The position numbers and the translations under genes are program-made. Below the pieces are notes generated by a model. The model ran no database searches. It was not told where the DNA came from and saw nothing but the letters and a program-made list of their open reading frames with translations. Source: Flavobacterium anhuiense (GTDB taxonomy: Bacteria; Bacteroidota; Bacteroidia; Flavobacteriales; Flavobacteriaceae). From it: a stretch of DNA of 64,000 nt. The DNA is taken from positions 124,001 through 188,000 of the forward strand of contig NZ_FMVC01000006.1 of assembly GCF_900101855.1 (NCBI RefSeq), written 5' to 3'. Below, in pieces: positions 1-8,428 of this stretch (within the stretch, counting starts at the first letter, position 1; every line of letters starts with the position of its first letter).

Positions 1-96
1 GCGACTAATAATTTTTTCAAGGTTTTAAAGTTCAGAAAACCTGTTTCAAACCAAACATTACAAAGAATGAAATTGTTGAAAGGAGTTCAATATTAA
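1..96 (+). CDS. 3' end of an unidentified gene (partial)
   Basis: Frame 1 is open from the window edge to a TAA at 94-96 and encodes about 31 residues ending in KLLKGVQY. The tail is rich in Lys and hydrophobic residues and reads like a real C-terminus. It sits 39 nt upstream of the first acyltransferase on the same strand, so it is probably the previous gene of the polysaccharide locus. Too little is present to name a family. The alternative is that this is only a chance open stretch. Confidence 0.4.
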   Translation, partial: ATNNFFKVLKFRKPVSNQTLQRMKLLKGVQY

Positions 97-135
97 TTTT
101 ATTAACCAAGATAATATGAAATACATAATTTAAGA

Positions 136-1572
136 ATGCTTTTTAACTCTTTAAACTTTGCTTTATTTCTACCAGTAGTTTTTGTTTTTTACTGGTTTGT
201 GACAAATAAAAGTCTGAAATTTCAAAACATATTACTTTTAGTATCAAGTTACTTTTTTTATTCCTGTTGGGATTGGCGTTTTCTTTTTCTGCTGATTTTT
301 TCAACATTATTAGACTTCTTTTCTGGAATTCAAATAGAAAAGGCAAAGAGTCAGCATCAAAAAAAGTTTTGGTTTTGGTTAAGTATAATTGTTAATCTTG
401 GTTTCTTAGGTGTTTTTAAATATTTTAATTTTTTTGCTGAATCATTAAAAGATTTAATTTCAATTTTTGGTTTTCAAGTTAATATTTGGTCGCTACAAGT
501 AATTTTACCAATCGGAATTTCTTTTTACACCTTCCATGGCTTGTCCTATGTTATTGATATTTATAAAAATAGAATCAAAGCAGAGAAAAACTTCATTGAT
601 TATGCTTTATTTGTTTCTTATTTTCCATTATTAGTGGCAGGACCAATAGAACGGGCAACACATTTATTGCCTCAGATAAAAAAGAAAAGAAACTTCAACT
701 ACGAGCAAGCTGTAGATGGATTAAGACAAATACTTTGGGGATTGTTCAAAAAAATTGTGATTGCTGACAATTGCGCAATTCAAGCTAGTTTGATTTTTAA
801 TAATTCGACTGAATATTCAGGAAGCACTTTAGCAATTGGAGCTATATTTTTCGCTTTTCAAATTTATGGTGATTTTTCAGGTTATTCAGATATTGCTTTA
901 GGAGTGTCGAGATTGTTTGGAATAGAACTTCTTCAAAATTTTTCTTTTCCATATTTTTCTAGAGATATTGCTGAATTTTGGCGTCGTTGGCATATTTCAC
1001 TATCATCGTGGTTTAAAGACTATTTATACATCCCGCTTGGAGGAAGTAAAGGAGGAAGGTGGGTTCAAGTTAGGAATACTTTTGTAGTTTTTTTAGTCAG
1101 CGGATTTTGGCATGGGGCAAATTGGACTTTTATAATATGGGGCCTATTGAATGCTATTTATTTCTTACCCTTATTACTTTTAAATAAGAACAGAAGTCAT
1201 ATAGAAATAGTTGCCTTAGAAAACAAGTTGCCAAGTATAAAAGAGTTTGTAATGATGGTTACAACATTTACATTTACAGTTTTGGCTTGGATTTTCTTTA
1301 GGGCAAATAATGTAAAACATGCATTACAATTTATATCAGATATTTTTTCTAAGTCATTTTTTTCTCTTCCAACAGAAAGACCGACATATTTAATTTTATT
1401 GATATTACTTTTTATCATTATAGAATGGTTAGGAAGAAGAAAGAAATATGCACTCGAAAATTTAGAATTTCAATATAACACTTTCTTTAGATGGTCTATG
1501 TATATTATAATTATAGTGTTTCTTTTTATTTTTGGAGCTAGAGAACAAGAATTTATTTATTTTCAATTTTAG
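136..1572 (+). CDS. MBOAT family O-acyltransferase (AlgI/DltB-like), copy 1
   Basis: This 478-residue polytopic membrane protein belongs to the MBOAT family, which passes acyl groups (often acetyl) across the membrane to surface glycans. Family marks seen are the block RDIAEFWRRWHISLSSWF, then DYLYIPLGGS, then FWHGANW with the expected catalytic His at residue 326. Hydrophobic segments run along the whole chain, and the length is normal for AlgI-like proteins. The next gene starts one base after its stop codon and encodes an SGNH-like protein, the usual partner arrangement (AlgI with AlgJ/AlgX). It most likely acylates the polysaccharide made by this locus; the acyl group cannot be told from sequence. 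Confidence 0.93.
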   Translation: MLFNSLNFALFLPVVFVFYWFVTNKSLKFQNILLLVSSYFFYSCWDWRFLFLLIFSTLLDFFSGIQIEKAKSQHQKKFWFWLSIIVNLGFLGVFKYFNFFAESLKDLISIFGFQVNIWSLQVILPIGISFYTFHGLSYVIDIYKNRIKAEKNFIDYALFVSYFPLLVAGPIERATHLLPQIKKKRNFNYEQAVDGLRQILWGLFKKIVIADNCAIQASLIFNNSTEYSGSTLAIGAIFFAFQIYGDFSGYSDIALGVSRLFGIELLQNFSFPYFSRDIAEFWRRWHISLSSWFKDYLYIPLGGSKGGRWVQVRNTFVVFLVSGFWHGANWTFIIWGLLNAIYFLPLLLLNKNRSHIEIVALENKLPSIKEFVMMVTTFTFTVLAWIFFRANNVKHALQFISDIFSKSFFSLPTERPTYLILLILLFIIIEWLGRRKKYALENLEFQYNTFFRWSMYIIIIVFLFIFGAREQEFIYFQF

Positions 1573-1573
1573 T

Positions 1574-2479
1574 ATGAAAAGATTTTTACTAAGAGTTTTA
1601 TTATTTAGTTTAATCTTTTTTGCGTTAGATAAACTATTTTATATTTTTTTATTCATAGCGCCTAAGCTAGAAGAAGACCATAGACTTGAGCTTTTGCTAA
1701 ATGGCAAGATTAATAAAGAATTAATTGTAATGGGATCTTCAAGAGGGGCTTACAATATTATTGCAAATCAAATTGAGAAAGAAACTGGAAAAACAGCTTA
1801 TAATATTTCGTATGCTGGTTCGAATATTCAATTTCATTTGTTTTTATTGAAAACACTATTAGAATTCAATAACAAACCTAAAACAATTGTTCTTTCTTTG
1901 GATAACCCATACGAGTTTTTATATGTTAAAACATTCGATTATAGATACGATAAAATGTATCCTTTAGAGAAGTATAATTATATAAATGATGAATTGATTA
2001 GGCTGGATGACAAAAGTAAATTTTCAAAAATTTTCTGCCTAGCAAGGTTAAACCGGAATAGTTTTAATTTTAGAAAAAAAGGAGTGACTAAAGAGAGTCC
2101 AATTTTAGAATGCGGATCGATGCCTTTTTCAATAGAATCTGGGAAGAATAATTTTAAATTTGATGACAAAAAAGTTTGTTATCCAATTAAGGAAGAACTT
2201 AAAGATAAAAAGAAAGCATTTCTTGAGTTTCAGAGGATTTGTAAAGAAAACAATATAAAATTAATTTATTGTTTTGCTCCTAATTTTAGAGTTTATAATT
2301 CGACACTCGAAAATAGGATAAAAGACATTTCATTGCCAGAAAATCGACTTTTTGTTTATGACACTACAGATTTTAGATATAAAAAGATAGAGTATTTTCA
2401 CGATGAATCGCATCTTAATATAAGAGGTGCGAAGCTGTTTACCAGTGAATTAAGTAAATTCATAAATTTGAATAAATAA
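1574..2479 (+). CDS. SGNH-hydrolase-like membrane-anchored protein, MBOAT partner 1
   Basis: Using the ATG at 1574 gives 301 residues starting MKRFLLRVLL; an ORF start at 1532 exists but lies inside the acyltransferase gene and adds no useful sequence. One N-terminal hydrophobic segment (about residues 3-27) should anchor the protein with its bulk in the periplasm. GSSR at 54-57 fits the nucleophile block of SGNH/GDSL enzymes, and D277-x-x-H280 near the C-terminus fits the catalytic Asp/His block. Such proteins next to MBOAT genes complete acyl transfer to the glycan. Sequence similarity to named members is low, so the family call rests on these motifs and on the neighbour. Confidence 0.72.
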   Translation: MKRFLLRVLLFSLIFFALDKLFYIFLFIAPKLEEDHRLELLLNGKINKELIVMGSSRGAYNIIANQIEKETGKTAYNISYAGSNIQFHLFLLKTLLEFNNKPKTIVLSLDNPYEFLYVKTFDYRYDKMYPLEKYNYINDELIRLDDKSKFSKIFCLARLNRNSFNFRKKGVTKESPILECGSMPFSIESGKNNFKFDDKKVCYPIKEELKDKKKAFLEFQRICKENNIKLIYCFAPNFRVYNSTLENRIKDISLPENRLFVYDTTDFRYKKIEYFHDESHLNIRGAKLFTSELSKFINLNK

Positions 2480-2483
2480 CAAT

Positions 2484-3653
2484 ATGATGAAAAAAACCGC
2501 CATAATTCCACTTCGTAAGAACTCTAAAGGAATTTCAGGAAAGAACAAAAAAAAGATGCTCGGACGACCACTTTTTTCATGGGTTTTAACCGAAGCAATT
2601 TTTTCTGAATTAGATGAGGTATATGTTTTTACAGACGATCAGGAAATTATAGATTATATTAAAAGAGAATATTTTTGGACTTCAAAAGTAAAAACACTTT
2701 TAAGAAATGATGAGAATGCTTCAGATACAGCATCGACAGAAAGCGCTATGCTAGAATTTGCAGAACTTGTAAAGAATGATTTTGACTTGTTATGCTTATT
2801 GCAAGCAACTTCTCCGATGACAAAAGCTCAGGATATTAATGCAGTGCTAAATGAAGTTCTTGTTAATAAAAAAGAATCAGCTTTAACGGTCGTGAATACG
2901 CATCGTTTTATCTGGAACGCAGACGGAACTCCAAGTAATTATGATGTTTTTAAAAGACCGAGACGCCAAGATTTTGAAGGATTGCTAATTGAAAACGGAG
3001 CAGTATATGTTACTACAAAAGAAGCTTTTCTAAACTCAAAAAACAGAGTAAGCGGTTCAATTGGTTTAGTAAAAATGCCAGAGGAATCTTTGGTAGAAAT
3101 CGATAGTTTATCTGATTGGGAAATTATCGAAAAATTATTAGGAGATCGTCAGAAAAAAATGAAAGTGCATCAACGAATAGATTATTTAGTTTTAGATGTA
3201 GATGGAGTTTTCACAGATGGATGTGTTTATTACGATGCAAATGGAGAAATGGCTAAAAAATTTGATATGCGTGACGGAATGGGATTGGAAATTTTAAGGC
3301 AAAATAACGTTGAAGTGATCGTAATGACCTCAGAAAATTCTGAATTAGTTGCGCAGAGAATGAAGAAATTGCAGATTAAACACACTTTTTTAGGAGTTAA
3401 AGATAAATTTTCCTTTTTAACACATTTTCTTTCAGAGAGAAATAGTAGTTTTGGCGCCGTCTCGTATGTGGGCGATGACGTAAATGATTTAGCAAATATT
3501 TGCAGTGTTGGTTGGTCATTTACTCCTGCTGATGCGACAGATATCGTTAAGGCAAATGCAGATTATGTTTTAACTCATAAATCAGGAGCCGGAGCAATAC
3601 GAGAAACTTGTGAAATTTTATTAAAGTACAATAAACGTTATGAAGGAATTTAA
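2484..3653 (+). CDS. neuA: Acylneuraminate cytidylyltransferase fused to a KdsC-like HAD phosphatase
   Basis: This 389-residue two-domain protein starts with a nucleotidyltransferase domain (IIPLRKNSKGISGKN, the CTP-binding loop of the NeuA/KdsB family; QATSP near residue 110). From about residue 232 a HAD domain follows, with DVDGVFTDG at 238-246 (D238 and D240 as nucleophile and acid/base) and GDDVND near the end. The first half should make the CMP-activated nonulosonic acid. The second resembles KdsC and should remove a phosphate from the sugar acid. The reading frame overlaps the neuB-like gene by 14 nt, so the two are probably translationally coupled. Which nonulosonate is made (sialic, KDN or legionaminic type) cannot be read from sequence. 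Confidence 0.87.
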   Translation: MMKKTAIIPLRKNSKGISGKNKKKMLGRPLFSWVLTEAIFSELDEVYVFTDDQEIIDYIKREYFWTSKVKTLLRNDENASDTASTESAMLEFAELVKNDFDLLCLLQATSPMTKAQDINAVLNEVLVNKKESALTVVNTHRFIWNADGTPSNYDVFKRPRRQDFEGLLIENGAVYVTTKEAFLNSKNRVSGSIGLVKMPEESLVEIDSLSDWEIIEKLLGDRQKKMKVHQRIDYLVLDVDGVFTDGCVYYDANGEMAKKFDMRDGMGLEILRQNNVEVIVMTSENSELVAQRMKKLQIKHTFLGVKDKFSFLTHFLSERNSSFGAVSYVGDDVNDLANICSVGWSFTPADATDIVKANADYVLTHKSGAGAIRETCEILLKYNKRYEGI

Positions 3654-4515
3654 AAAACCTTACGTGATTGCCGAAATTGGATGCAATCATAAAGGTGAAA
3701 TGGAAATAGCAAAAGAATTAATTAAGATTGCAAAAATCTTCGGAAACGCAGATGCAGTAAAATTCCAAAAACGTAATAATAAAGAGCTTCTTACAGAAGA
3801 GCAATATAATGCGCCACACCCAAATTTTTCTAATTCGTATGGAGAGACTTATGGTGCGCACAGAGAGTTTTTAGAATTCAATGTTGAACAGCATAAAGAA
3901 CTAAAAGCGTATTGCGATGAAATCGGAATTACTTATTCAACATCTGTTTGGGATACGACTTCAGCAAAAGAGATCGCATCCTTAAATCCAGATTTTATTA
4001 AAATTCCTTCTGCTTGTAATAATAACTTCGAAATGCTAGAATGGTTGAGCGAAAATTATTCAGGAGAAATTCATATTTCAACAGGAATGACTACTAAAGG
4101 AGAAACAGATACTCTGGTTGAATTTTTTACTAAAAAAGGTAGAAACCAAGATTTAGTTTTATACAATTGTACATCTGGTTATCCAGTTCCTTTTGAAGAT
4201 GTTTGCCTTTTGGATATTAATATTTTAAGACAAAAATACGGTCACTTGGTAAAACACATCGGTTTTTCAGGGCATCACTTAGGAATTGCTGTAGATATGG
4301 CTGCTTATACTTTAGGAGCTAATATTATTGAAAGGCATTACACTCTTGACAGAACTTGGAAAGGTACCGATCATGCGGCTTCTTTAGAGCCAATGGGTTT
4401 ACGTAAACTTACAAGAGATTTAAATGCAGTTTATCAAGCTTTAACTTTTAAATCTGCTGATATTTTGCCAATCGAACAAGTTCAAAGAGATAAACTAAAA
4501 AATAAAAAAGTATAA
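3640..4515 (+). CDS. neuB: NeuB-family nonulosonate (sialic-acid-type) synthase, short form without SAF domain
   Basis: This protein of 291 residues should condense phosphoenolpyruvate with a six-carbon sugar to give a nine-carbon sugar acid. The NeuB barrel marks are clear: VIAEIGCNHKGEMEIAKELI at the N-terminus, VKFQKR near residue 45, KIPSACNNNFEML, HISTGMTT, FSGHHLGIAVDMAA and ERHYTLDRTWKGTDHAASLEP near the C-terminus. The chain ends shortly after this last motif, so the C-terminal antifreeze-like (SAF) domain of typical NeuB proteins of about 340-350 residues is missing. It overlaps the NeuA-HAD gene. The fused phosphatase next door suggests a phosphorylated sugar substrate, which is an inference. 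Confidence 0.86.
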   Translation: MKEFKKPYVIAEIGCNHKGEMEIAKELIKIAKIFGNADAVKFQKRNNKELLTEEQYNAPHPNFSNSYGETYGAHREFLEFNVEQHKELKAYCDEIGITYSTSVWDTTSAKEIASLNPDFIKIPSACNNNFEMLEWLSENYSGEIHISTGMTTKGETDTLVEFFTKKGRNQDLVLYNCTSGYPVPFEDVCLLDINILRQKYGHLVKHIGFSGHHLGIAVDMAAYTLGANIIERHYTLDRTWKGTDHAASLEPMGLRKLTRDLNAVYQALTFKSADILPIEQVQRDKLKNKKV

Positions 4516-4617
4516 GTTTATAAGGATTTCTATTAAAACTAATTATTGCCTTAACTTTTAACAGAAGTTAGAATGAAAATGTAAAAAATTTTCGCATTAG
4601 ATTCTATTTTACTTGAA

Positions 4618-6015
4618 ATGAAAAAAAACATATTTATCTTTTTACCAGACGGAGTAGGACTTCGTAATTTTGCCTTAACCTCTTTTAAAGAAATTGGAGA
4701 AAAAAATAATTTTGATATTACGTATTGGAATAATACTCCATTTTCTATTACAGAGAAATTAGGTTTTAAAGAATTAAAGATTCAGGAAAAGTCAGTGCAT
4801 TCTTTAACTATAGTTTATAGTCGTGCACGCAAAAGAATGGAATTAAATTTTTTTGATAAAAAATTTAATGAAGTAGTTTACAACACTTATAATTTTCCAC
4901 AATCTTATAAAGGGATAAATAATGCTGTAAAAAGCTTTATGGTTGATGCTCTGACAACTTTTGGGTCTAATCAAAAAGGAATCAAGTTTGTTCGTGAGCA
5001 AATAAAAAAAGGAGAACGTACAACAAGTAAATACAAAGAAAGCAAAAAACAGTTGGAAGAACACAAACCTGATTTTGTGTTCTGTACCAATCAACGTCCA
5101 ACTCAAGCGATTGCTTCTATTTTGGCTGCACAGGATTTAGGAATTCCAACAGGAACTTTTATTTTTTCATGGGATAATCTTCCAAAAGCAACAACTTTAG
5201 TCGAAACAGATTACTATTTTGTGTGGAGTGAACACATGAAAAAAGAGGTTTTAATGTACTGTCCGTATGTAAAAGAGGAACAGATTTTTGTTACTGGAAC
5301 TCCTCAATTTGAAAGCCATTTTGATAAAACTCTTTTACAATCAAAAGAAGAATTTTTTGCAGCACATAATCTAAATCTTAATACAAAATACATTTGTTAT
5401 TCTGGAGATGATATCGTGACTTCTCCTTTAGATCAACATTATTTAGAAGATTTAGCATTATCGGTAAGAGAGTTAAACCAAAACGGATATTCTTTAGGCA
5501 TCATTTATAGAAAATGTCCTGTCGATTTTACAGATCGTTATGATGAGGTTTTAAATAAATATAAGGATGTAATTGTAAACATAGATCCATTATGGAGCCC
5601 TGTTGGGCAAAGCTGGAATGAGATTATGCCAACAAAAGAAGATTTTGCATTACAGACAAACATTTGTGAATACACAGAATTTGTAGGTAACATTGCTTCT
5701 TCTATGGTTTTTGATTTTTCTGCCCATGATAAATCTTGTCTGTTTTTTGATTACGAACAGCCACAATTAAAAAAAGGAATCCGTGATATTGGGCAAAATT
5801 ATAAATACATCCATTTTAGATCGAAACCCTCTGAAGAAGCGGCTTTATGGGTCAGAAATAAAAAGGATTTAACAGCTATTGTTAAAGATATTATTGACGG
5901 AAAAACTTCAAGTGTAAAAGAGAGTAAAAAATGGTTCGAGATTATCGTTGGACCAAATCCTACTGAAGCATCTGAAAAAATCTGGGAAAGTATAAATAGT
6001 CTTTTAAAGAAATAA
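4618..6015 (+). CDS. Putative GT-B-type glycosyltransferase of the nonulosonate block
   Basis: The 465-residue protein has no signal peptide or membrane segment. Several features suggest a GT-B fold: an N-terminal start MKKNIFIFLPDGVGLRNF, a mid-chain helix-rich stretch, the segment DFVFCTNQRPTQAIASILAAQDLGIPTG near residues 155-182, and IFVTGTPQFE near 228, where UDP/CDP-sugar transferases often carry a G-P/N-x-F motif. It lies 102 nt after the neuB-like gene and 6 nt before the second MBOAT gene, so it may transfer the nonulosonic acid. I cannot place it in a numbered GT family, and the role is inferred from position. Confidence 0.5.
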   Translation: MKKNIFIFLPDGVGLRNFALTSFKEIGEKNNFDITYWNNTPFSITEKLGFKELKIQEKSVHSLTIVYSRARKRMELNFFDKKFNEVVYNTYNFPQSYKGINNAVKSFMVDALTTFGSNQKGIKFVREQIKKGERTTSKYKESKKQLEEHKPDFVFCTNQRPTQAIASILAAQDLGIPTGTFIFSWDNLPKATTLVETDYYFVWSEHMKKEVLMYCPYVKEEQIFVTGTPQFESHFDKTLLQSKEEFFAAHNLNLNTKYICYSGDDIVTSPLDQHYLEDLALSVRELNQNGYSLGIIYRKCPVDFTDRYDEVLNKYKDVIVNIDPLWSPVGQSWNEIMPTKEDFALQTNICEYTEFVGNIASSMVFDFSAHDKSCLFFDYEQPQLKKGIRDIGQNYKYIHFRSKPSEEAALWVRNKKDLTAIVKDIIDGKTSSVKESKKWFEIIVGPNPTEASEKIWESINSLLKK

Positions 6016-6021
6016 TTATTT

Positions 6022-7449
6022 ATGTTTTTTAACTCTTTGGCATTTGCCATCTTTTTGCCAATTGTTTTTTTTCTGTATTGGTTTGTTTTTAATAAAACCA
6101 AAAGCACACAAAATGCCTTATTAATCATTGCAAGTTATTATTTTTATTCTTGCTGGGATTGGAGATTTTTATTCTTATTAGTTTTCTCTACATTTCTAGA
6201 TTATTTTACAGGAATTCAAATTGAAAAAAGTAATTCAGATCGAAGGCGTAAATTTTGGTTCTGGCTTAGTATTTCAGTCAATTTAGGCTTTTTAGGAATT
6301 TTTAAATACTATAATTTCTTTGCGTCTTCATTTGCAGAAATGTTCACTTCTTTTGGATTTAAAGTAAGTCCATTTTTGCTAAATGTTATTCTTCCAGTAG
6401 GAATTTCATTCTATACTTTCCACGGATTATCTTATGTAATTGATATTTATTATAAAAGAATAAAAGCTGAATATAACTTTATTGATTATTCTCTGTTTGT
6501 GAGCTATTTTCCACTTTTAGTTGCAGGACCAATTGAAAGGGCTACTCATTTACTGCCACAGGTTAAAATAAAAAGAGAATTTAATTTTGAAAAAGCTAAA
6601 GAAGGATTTAGTCAAATTATCTGGGGACTTTTTAAAAAAGTAGTCATAGCTGATACTTGTGCGATTTATGCCAATGCTATTTTTGATCACTATAATTCGA
6701 TGGACTCCTTATCTCTTATTTTAGGGACAATTTATTTTGCATTTCAGATTTATGGTGATTTTTCTGGCTACTCAGATATTGCGCTTGGAGTTTCTAAACT
6801 TTTTGGAATAGATTTATTAAGGAATTTTAATTACCCTTATTTTTCAAGAGATATAGCTGAGTTTTGGCGCCGCTGGCATATTTCACTTTCCTCTTGGTTT
6901 CGAGATTATCTTTACATTCCGCTTGGAGGAAGTAAAGGTGGACTTTGGATGAAAATCCGAAATACATTCATCATTTTTATCGTTAGCGGATTTTGGCATG
7001 GGGCCAATTGGACATACTTAATGTGGGGATTTATAAATGCAATCTACTTTTTACCATTACTATTATTAAGAAAAAATAGAAATAATACGGATGAAGTAGA
7101 TATTAAATTTCGCTTTTCGTCACTAAAAACTTTGCTTAACATTTTATTTACTTTTGGTCTAACTTGCTTTGCATGGATTTTTTTTAGAGCAGAAAATATT
7201 TTTACAGCTTTTAATTACATTCAAAGAATCTTCGCATTTAATATTGATTTTCAAAATCTAAAGGGACAAATAAGTTTTACAACCACATTTGTTTTACTTT
7301 ATTTGGTCTTACTAGAATGGAATAACAGAAAAATAGAGTGTCCTTTAAATGGTAAGCTTTCCAAGGTTAAAATATTGGCAGCAATTGTATTGATTCTACT
7401 TTTGGGAGAATTTAATATTAAAAATAACTTTATTTATTTCCAATTTTAA
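6022..7449 (+). CDS. MBOAT family O-acyltransferase, copy 2
   Basis: A 475-residue multi-pass membrane acyltransferase with the same blocks as copy 1: RDIAEFWRRWHISLSSWF, DYLYIPLGGS and FWHGANW with H326. It is a close paralogue of copy 3 at 8429. The first 190 or so codons are almost the same at DNA level, while the last 115 residues differ strongly. It is followed 13 nt later by its own SGNH-like gene. It probably moves an acyl group to the outside of the inner membrane for glycan modification. The diverged C-terminus may set partner or donor choice, which is an inference. Confidence 0.93.
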   Translation: MFFNSLAFAIFLPIVFFLYWFVFNKTKSTQNALLIIASYYFYSCWDWRFLFLLVFSTFLDYFTGIQIEKSNSDRRRKFWFWLSISVNLGFLGIFKYYNFFASSFAEMFTSFGFKVSPFLLNVILPVGISFYTFHGLSYVIDIYYKRIKAEYNFIDYSLFVSYFPLLVAGPIERATHLLPQVKIKREFNFEKAKEGFSQIIWGLFKKVVIADTCAIYANAIFDHYNSMDSLSLILGTIYFAFQIYGDFSGYSDIALGVSKLFGIDLLRNFNYPYFSRDIAEFWRRWHISLSSWFRDYLYIPLGGSKGGLWMKIRNTFIIFIVSGFWHGANWTYLMWGFINAIYFLPLLLLRKNRNNTDEVDIKFRFSSLKTLLNILFTFGLTCFAWIFFRAENIFTAFNYIQRIFAFNIDFQNLKGQISFTTTFVLLYLVLLEWNNRKIECPLNGKLSKVKILAAIVLILLLGEFNIKNNFIYFQF

Positions 7450-7462
7450 TATCCATTTGTAG

Positions 7463-8425
7463 ATGAAATCTTTCTTAAAATATCTCCTAGAAATTTTATT
7501 TATTGCTTTAATTGTTTGTTTTGGGCTTCAATATTTCTCAGATAATGGTTTAAAAAAATTAAAAGGGACTAAGATTAATGATTGGCAAAATATAATAGAG
7601 GGCAAAATTAATAGTGACGTAATTATAAATGGTTCATCTAGAGGTTACTTCATGTATAATGCAAAAAATATAGGTGAACTATTAAATTTAAGTTGTTTTA
7701 ATATTGGTTTTAATGCTGGTGGTTGCAATTTGCAGCAATCTAAATTTGATATCTATCTAAAAAAAAATAGAAAACCTACAGTGATAATTCAGAATATAGA
7801 TCTATCCCACTTTTTAAAAAATACCGAGTTACCAGATGAATGGCAGTTTACCCCTTTTATAAACAATGAAATAATTAATTCGTTTGTAACTAAATATGAT
7901 GATAAATATAAATATTTGCCCTATATCCCATTGTTGAAGTATAACCAGAACTTTCAGCTACTTAAAAAAGGTATAATTGCTAATTTTTCAAGTTCAGTTA
8001 CAAAGAATGACAAGACTATCAATGGTTTTTCACCACAGGATAGGATTTTTAAAATAGACTATCATAATCTTGAAAGAATAAAAAAAGATAAGTACTATTT
8101 TAATGAGATCGACTTTAGAAATGAAATTAAAGAAATGGTTTGTTTTTATTTTCGAAGATTAGATAAAGATGCAAAAGTTATTTTTGTTTGGGCACCAGAA
8201 CATAAATTAAGATGTTCTTTGCTTTTTCCTGAAAAAGGAAAAATTCTAATCGATGAATTAAATAGAATTGAAAGTAATAATAAAAACTTTCAGTTTATTG
8301 ATATGCGTGTCAATGAGATATCTAATCATGATGAATATTATTACGATACCTATCATCTAAATGCAACAGGAGCCGATATTTTCTCAAAAGAATTGGCAAT
8401 AAAAATTAAAGAAATTTTAAATTAA
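7463..8425 (+). CDS. SGNH-hydrolase-like membrane-anchored protein, MBOAT partner 2
   Basis: This 320-residue protein begins with a hydrophobic anchor (about residues 8-24) and then a predicted periplasmic domain. GSSR lies at 57-60, and D295-x-x-H298 (YYYDTYHLNATGADIF) at the C-terminus; these match the Ser block and the Asp/His block of SGNH enzymes. Sequence between the motifs is unlike the other three members of the locus, so it is an old paralogue or was acquired separately. It stands 13 nt after MBOAT copy 2 and 3 nt before copy 3, which supports a role in O-acylation. Base use is very AT-rich, more so than in the housekeeping part of the window. Confidence 0.68.
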   Translation: MKSFLKYLLEILFIALIVCFGLQYFSDNGLKKLKGTKINDWQNIIEGKINSDVIINGSSRGYFMYNAKNIGELLNLSCFNIGFNAGGCNLQQSKFDIYLKKNRKPTVIIQNIDLSHFLKNTELPDEWQFTPFINNEIINSFVTKYDDKYKYLPYIPLLKYNQNFQLLKKGIIANFSSSVTKNDKTINGFSPQDRIFKIDYHNLERIKKDKYYFNEIDFRNEIKEMVCFYFRRLDKDAKVIFVWAPEHKLRCSLLFPEKGKILIDELNRIESNNKNFQFIDMRVNEISNHDEYYYDTYHLNATGADIFSKELAIKIKEILN

Positions 8426-8428
8426 TAT

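Noticed and set aside
5799..6128. 109-residue minus-strand ORF across the end of the 4618 gene and the start of MBOAT copy 2
   Set aside because: It overlaps two strong genes and has no family motif.
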